DNA from: Asaia bogorensis
GTDB lineage: Bacteria > Pseudomonadota > Alphaproteobacteria > Acetobacterales > Acetobacteraceae
Assembly (NCBI GenBank): GCA_945871455.1
Contig: CAMBXJ010000306.1
Location: forward strand, 1-5,712
Length of the DNA: 5,712 bases
Direction: 5' to 3'
The position numbers and the translations under genes were made by a program. Under the pieces are notes generated by a model. It did not search any database, was not told the origin of the DNA, and saw nothing but the letters and a program-made list of their open reading frames with translations. Numbering within the stretch: the stretch's first letter is position 1; each line of letters opens with the position of its first letter. This document shows positions 4,931 through 5,712 of the stretch, in pieces.

Positions 4931-5712
4931 GCGCCTCTCCCGGTCACGATTGCCCCGGGGGCGACGATTGCCGCGGGGGCGACGATTGCCTCGGGGGCGA
5001 CGATCGCCTCGGAGGCGACGATTGCCCCGGGGGCGACGATCGCCTCGATGCGGCGCATGGCTTCGTCCAGGTCCTCGGTGACCAGCATGGCGGGCTGGCG
5101 TTCGTGCAGGATGCGTTTGGCTTCGTCCGCGTTGCGCCCGACCAGGCGCGCCACCACCGGCACGCGCAGGTTCGGCGTGTTGTCGATGGCGGTGGCCAGC
5201 AGGGTGGCGAATTCCGACAGGTCGGTGATGCCGGCGAAGATGTTCACCAGCACCGCCTTCAGCGACCCGCGCGACGTGATCCATTCCAGCACCCGAATCA
5301 GACGCTCGGGTGAGCCTCGCATCTGTCCGGTACGAATGTCGCAGAAGTTCAAAGGCCGGGCACCGCGGGCCGTCAGTTCGTCGATCAGCATCATGGACAG
5401 ACCGGCGCCGGTCGTTACCAGCCCGATCTCGCCGTCCGGGTCGAGCTCCACATAGTCGAAACCTTCCTGCAGCTTGCGGTTGGCATCGACGTATATGGCC
5501 GGACGTGCCGCGATCATCGCGGCGATGCGGGGTTGGCGTGGCACGGCGTTCAGATCGACCACGACTTTCGCATCGCCCGCCACGCAACCGGCGGCGGACA
5601 CGAACAGCGGGTTGATCTCGGCCAGTGCCAGTTCGCGATCGATCAGCAGTTCGGCCAGTTGGTGGCCGATGGCGGCGACCTGCGCGCGCCAGGCTTCGGG
5701 TTCATCGGCCAG
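4927..5712 (-). CDS. sucC: Succinyl-CoA synthetase-type ligase, beta subunit (5' end beyond window)
   Basis: The beta subunit carries the nucleotide-binding ATP-grasp domain and the succinate/phosphate side of the ligase. The last 261 residues are visible. EINPL (visible residues 32-36) and GDAK (46-49) give the Asn and Asp that bind Mg-nucleotide in SucC. Next come the GAGLSMMLIDEL helix, NFCDIRTGQ, and the KAVLVNIFAGI strand-turn of the C-terminal flavodoxin-like domain. Two sites differ from standard SucC: DVGGGA reads DIRTGQM and IFGGI reads IFAGI. The protein ends in an unusual tail of about 35 residues after RRIEAIV: five A-P/S-x-A-I-V hexapeptides and then TGRGA, encoded by an 18-bp tandem repeat. 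The stop overlaps the start of the alpha gene by four bases (ATGA). Normal SucC is about 390 residues, so roughly the first third to 40 percent is missing here. Together with alpha it forms one transcription unit running leftward. Its promoter is outside the window. Confidence 0.9.
   Translation of the reverse strand: MADEPEAWRAQVAAIGHQLAELLIDRELALAEINPLFVSAAGCVAGDAKVVVDLNAVPRQPRIAAMIAARPAIYVDANRKLQEGFDYVELDPDGEIGLVTTGAGLSMMLIDELTARGARPLNFCDIRTGQMRGSPERLIRVLEWITSRGSLKAVLVNIFAGITDLSEFATLLATAIDNTPNLRVPVVARLVGRNADEAKRILHERQPAMLVTEDLDEAMRRIEAIVAPGAIVASEAIVAPEAIVAPAAIVAPGAIVTGRGA
4946..5047 (-). repeat. 18-bp tandem repeat inside the beta-subunit gene
   Basis: Five full 18-base units (4946-4963, 4964-4981, 4982-4999, 5000-5017, 5018-5035), each close to ACGATTGCCCCGGGGGCG on the plus strand, are followed by a partial unit to 5047. 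The period is a multiple of three, so each unit adds six residues (consensus A-P-x-A-I-V) without shifting the frame. Units differ by one to three bases. The array stops 15 bases before the alpha start codon. Confidence 0.92.

Noticed and set aside
4946..5047. CRISPR-like array
   Set aside because: The repeats are directly adjacent with no spacers, have an 18-base period and lie in frame inside a coding region; this is a tandem coding repeat.
4169..5455. Plus-strand open frame of 428 codons
   Set aside because: It is the antisense shadow of the two ligase genes, whose motifs on the minus strand are unmistakable.

Overview
The window is GC-rich, and its proteins look like those of an alphaproteobacterium. 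The epsilon subunit, the PPK2 and the succinyl-CoA-synthetase-type proteins would fit Rhodospirillales or Acetobacteraceae, but this placement is inference from general appearance, not from a marker gene. There is no phage, transposase, CRISPR or RNA gene that I can recognise.

Layout, left to right. (1) 1-327 is the 3' end of a plus-strand gene for a small beta-rich, cupin-like protein. (2) 328-1685 is about 1.36 kb with no convincing gene. It holds several small palindromes, an imperfect 32-bp direct repeat, and one large inverted repeat (1307-1417) whose arms contain CACGAAG repeats. (3) 1686-1948 is the regulatory region of ppk2: an FNR/FixK-type box (TTGAT-CCAC-GTCAA) with a plausible -10 hexamer at the spacing expected of an FNR-activated promoter, then a leader of about 215 nt. 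(4) 1949-2815 encodes a complete class I-like polyphosphate kinase 2. (5) 2905-3339 encodes an ATP synthase epsilon subunit standing outside any visible atp operon. (6) 3356-3369 is a second FNR/FixK-like box (TTGAT-CTGG-ATCAT), followed by a two-CBS-domain protein at 3460-4008. (7) On the minus strand, converging on the CBS gene, are the two subunits of a succinyl-CoA-synthetase-type acyl-CoA ligase: beta (cut by the right edge, 4927-5712) then alpha (4046-4930), joined by an ATGA overlap. The beta gene ends in an 18-bp tandem repeat that gives the protein a hexapeptide-repeat tail.

How the genes may work together. All four right-hand functions deal with adenine nucleotides. PPK2 can rebuild nucleoside triphosphate from polyphosphate. 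Epsilon restrains ATP hydrolysis by F1. Paired CBS domains usually sense adenylates. The acyl-CoA ligase makes or spends ATP. Two of the plus-strand genes sit behind FNR/FixK-like boxes. My working hypothesis is a low-oxygen energy-saving locus that includes a stand-alone epsilon subunit. The sequence shows the boxes and the gene order; the joint function is inference.
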